Of a stretch of DNA of 64,000 nucleotides, positions 62,029 through 64,000 are shown one piece after another (position 1 is the first letter of the stretch; each line of letters starts with the position of its first letter). Location: NCBI GenBank assembly GCA_900471605.1, contig UCEY01000031.1, positions 173,225 through 237,224 of the forward strand, given 5' to 3'. Origin of the DNA: Hyphomicrobiales bacterium (GTDB lineage Bacteria > Pseudomonadota > Alphaproteobacteria > Rhizobiales > Rhizobiaceae). The notes beneath the pieces are model-generated. The model did not search any database. It saw only the letters and a program-made list of their open reading frames with translations, and was not told the origin of the DNA. A program made the position numbers and the translations under genes.

Positions 62029-62817
62029 ATGAATCTCAATGCGCCTGCCTTCTCCACGTTCTCCCATGATGGTCTTGATCTTGCCTATTTCGACGAAGGC
62101 GATCCGTCCGGCGATCCGGTGCTGCTCATCCACGGGTTTGCCTCCAGCGCGCTGGTCAACTGGGTGCATCCGGGCTGGCTGAAGACGCTCGGCGATGCCG
62201 GTTACCGGGTGATTGCCATGGACAATCGCGGGCACGGCGCAAGCGGCAAGCCGCTCGATCCGGAAGCCTACAGGCCATGGGTGATGGCCGAGGATTCGAT
62301 GGCGCTGCTCGATCATTTGCGGATCCCCGAAGCGCATCTGTTCGGATATTCGATGGGCGCCCGCATCTCGGTCTTTTCCGCGCTCGCGCATCCGCATCGG
62401 GTGCGCTCGCTGGTGCTCGGGGGCCTCGGCATCGGCATGACCGACGGGGTAGGGGACTGGGACCCGATCGCCGACGCCCTGCTTGCTCCTTCGCTCGATG
62501 ACGTCAGCCACGCCCGTGGCCGCATGTTCCGTGCCTTTGCAGACCAGACGAAGAGCGACAGGCAAGCCCTGGCGGCCTGTATCCGCGGTTCGCGGGACCT
62601 CGTCAGCCGGGCCGACATGGGGCGTATCGACGCGCCGACGCTGATCGGCGTCGGAACCAAGGATGATATCGCCGGCTCCCCGCAGGAACTCGCCGCGCTG
62701 ATGCCGCATGCGATTGCCCTTGATATCCCGGGCCGCGACCACATGCTCGCCGTCGGCGACCGGGTGTTCAAAAAGGCGGTTCTGGAGTTCTATGCCGAAC
62801 TCTCCGCAAGGCCGTAG
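62029..62817 (+). CDS. Alpha/beta hydrolase
   Basis: A 262-residue alpha/beta-hydrolase. The oxyanion region is LLIHGFASSALVNW, the nucleophile elbow is LFGYSMGARI (Ser), and the histidine lies in GRDHMLAVGD with an upstream Asp in GVGTKDDIAG. Substrate unknown. It lies divergent from the NDUFS6-like gene and before cysE. Confidence 0.92.
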   Translation: MNLNAPAFSTFSHDGLDLAYFDEGDPSGDPVLLIHGFASSALVNWVHPGWLKTLGDAGYRVIAMDNRGHGASGKPLDPEAYRPWVMAEDSMALLDHLRIPEAHLFGYSMGARISVFSALAHPHRVRSLVLGGLGIGMTDGVGDWDPIADALLAPSLDDVSHARGRMFRAFADQTKSDRQALAACIRGSRDLVSRADMGRIDAPTLIGVGTKDDIAGSPQELAALMPHAIALDIPGRDHMLAVGDRVFKKAVLEFYAELSARP

Positions 62818-62860
62818 GTTCTTTCATTCTTACCATCAACGGAATGCGATTTTGCAGCCA

Positions 62861-62891
62861 TTGGTCTTGGCATAAACTTATTCTATATAAT
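62861..62891 (+). promoter_or_regulatory. Possible cysE promoter
   Basis: TTGGTC (62861-62866), 16 bases, then CTATAT (62883-62888), within an AT-rich stretch, 42 bases before cysE. The -35 is imperfect. Confidence 0.35.
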
Positions 62892-62932
62892 GCTGCACGA
62901 AGCTCTGCCTTACGGCAAACGAGGAGACGGCG

Positions 62933-63754
62933 ATGGCCGCAAGAACTGAAATCCGCCAGGAGTCGCTCGCGACCGTGGATCCCATCTGGGATACGTTGCG
63001 CCAGGAAGCGCGCATGGCAACCGAGCAGGACCCGCTGCTCGCCGCATTTCTCTATTCTGCCGTGCTGAACCATCGCTCGCTCGAAGAATGCGTCGTCCAC
63101 CGCATCTGCGAACGCCTCGCCCATGCGGATGTGCCCGACGTGCTTCTGCGCCAGACCTTCATGGAAATGCTGGAAGACTGGCCGGAATGGGGCGCGATCA
63201 TGCGCGTCGATATCCAGGCCGTCTACGACCGCGATCCCGCATGCCTGCGGTTCATGGAGCCGGTTCTCTATTTCAAGGGCTTTCACGCGATCCAGACGCA
63301 CCGGCTGGCGCATTGGCTGTTCATGCGCGGCAGACGGGACTTCGCGCTCTATCTGCAGAGCCGTTCCTCCAGCGTCTTCCAGACGGATATCAATCCGGCA
63401 GCCCGTATCGGCAAGGGCATCTTCCTCGATCACGCCACCGGCTTGGTGGTCGGCGAGACGGCCGTCATCGGCGACAACGTTTCGATCCTGCACGGCGTGA
63501 CGCTCGGCGGCACCGGCAAGGAGGGCGCCGACCGCCATCCGAAGATCGCCAACGGCGTCCTCATCGGCGCCGGCGCCAAGATCCTCGGCAATATCGAGGT
63601 CGGGTCGTGCTCGCGCGTTGCCGCGGGCTCGGTGGTCCTGAAGGCCGTTCCGCCGAAGTCGACCGTGGCCGGTGTGCCGGCGAAGGTGGTCGGGAGCGCA
63701 GGGTGTTCGGAACCGTCGCGCCTGATGGACCAGCTTCTCGGTGCCGACGACTGA
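62933..63754 (+). CDS. cysE: Serine O-acetyltransferase
   Basis: CysE makes O-acetylserine, the precursor of cysteine. The 273-residue protein has the helical N-terminal half with SLEECVVHRICERLAH and the left-handed beta-helix of hexapeptide repeats (DINPAARIGKGIFLDHATGL, then VGETAVIGDNVSILHGVTLGG, split here) with the catalytic His in DHATG and HGVTLG. GAGGAG is well placed before the ATG. The order cysE-DUF3126 is normal in rhizobia. Confidence 0.95.
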   Translation: MAARTEIRQESLATVDPIWDTLRQEARMATEQDPLLAAFLYSAVLNHRSLEECVVHRICERLAHADVPDVLLRQTFMEMLEDWPEWGAIMRVDIQAVYDRDPACLRFMEPVLYFKGFHAIQTHRLAHWLFMRGRRDFALYLQSRSSSVFQTDINPAARIGKGIFLDHATGLVVGETAVIGDNVSILHGVTLGGTGKEGADRHPKIANGVLIGAGAKILGNIEVGSCSRVAAGSVVLKAVPPKSTVAGVPAKVVGSAGCSEPSRLMDQLLGADD

Positions 63755-63916
63755 TTCGTCTGCGTTCGCCTTGCCGCGCGGCCGCATGGGGCTGACGGAA
63801 TATCCTCCGTCCGCCGAACGTCGGGGAAAGAGCGGAAAAGGCTGTTTCTGGCGGCTTTACTTTCGCCTTTGTCCCATGCCAAAAGCGCCGCAACCGAACC
63901 GCTGACGGAGAGAAAC

Positions 63917-64000
63917 GTGAAACCGGACGAAATCAAGAAGCTCGATGCCTACTTCAAGCGCGTGATCAATCCGCAGGCGATCGTCAAGGCGCGTCCGCGC
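63917..64000 (+). CDS. DUF3126 family protein, 5' part
   Basis: A frame starting with GTG behind GGAGAGA runs off the window after 28 codons. The peptide begins MKPDEIKKLDAYFKRVINPQ, which matches my memory of DUF3126 proteins that follow cysE in rhizobia. The function is unknown. Confidence 0.75.
   Translation, partial: MKPDEIKKLDAYFKRVINPQAIVKARPR

Overview
The window looks like chromosomal DNA of an alphaproteobacterium of the order Hyphomicrobiales, most likely family Rhizobiaceae (Rhizobium/Agrobacterium/Neorhizobium-like). The evidence is high GC with strong third-position GC, dense genes with ATGA overlaps, rhizobial marker families (DUF1127, DUF982, DUF3126, the aapJQMP amino-acid transporter, a eukaryote-type NADP isocitrate dehydrogenase), class I PHA synthase and a cysE-DUF3126 end. 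I see no phage, plasmid, CRISPR or insertion-sequence genes.

Layout. 1-8.8 kb: edge of a minus-strand gene, yajC, an Mth938-like gene, a squalene/phytoene-synthase-like gene (NDUFAF6 type), an inner-membrane protein, trmFO, two tiny DUF1127 genes with an anti-Shine-Dalgarno hairpin RNA upstream, tRNA-Leu, tig and an ABC-F ATPase. 9-23 kb: SleB-type lipoprotein, small secreted protein, GST, GNAT, icd, a FUSC transporter, a trmJ-like gene overlapping murI, a third DUF1127 gene, a LysE-GFA-LysE-VOC cluster and a HerA-like ATPase. 23-34.3 kb: DUF982, rpsD, sthA, and a GntR-regulated peptide importer operon carrying gamma-glutamyltransferase and DUF1028. 34-46 kb: HTH/SDR pair, phaC-sfsA-map-radC operon, a lipoprotein, an alaC-like aminotransferase, hom and recJ. 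46-54 kb is the accessory part: two near-identical tRNA-Glu genes bracket an acyltransferase, and tRNA-Arg is followed by a second acyltransferase, an FkbM methyltransferase and 620 bp without a gene. Between these lie a lipoprotein, gloA, a double cold-shock protein, DUF192, tRNA-Pro and an NDUFS4-like gene. 54-64 kb: outer-membrane-like protein, aapJQMP, metC, an FAD monooxygenase, an NDUFS6-like zinc protein, an alpha/beta hydrolase, cysE and the start of a DUF3126 gene.

How parts work together. The most interesting unit is at 4.1-5.1 kb: three consecutive minus-strand hairpins each display a CCTCCTCCC (anti-SD) loop, next to two DUF1127 genes. Both DUF1127 genes, the RNA and the distant sthA gene carry a shared TGCA-N-TGCA-like element upstream, suggesting one LysR-type (LsrB/VtlR-like) regulon. 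The 25.6-34.3 kb operon reads as import and cytosolic cleavage of gamma-glutamyl peptides. Three homologues of mitochondrial complex I accessory or assembly proteins (NDUFAF6, NDUFS4, NDUFS6 types) occur in the window. secDF, which I expect directly after yajC in this group, is absent from that position.

All family calls come from reading translated sequence and recognising motifs; no database search was run.
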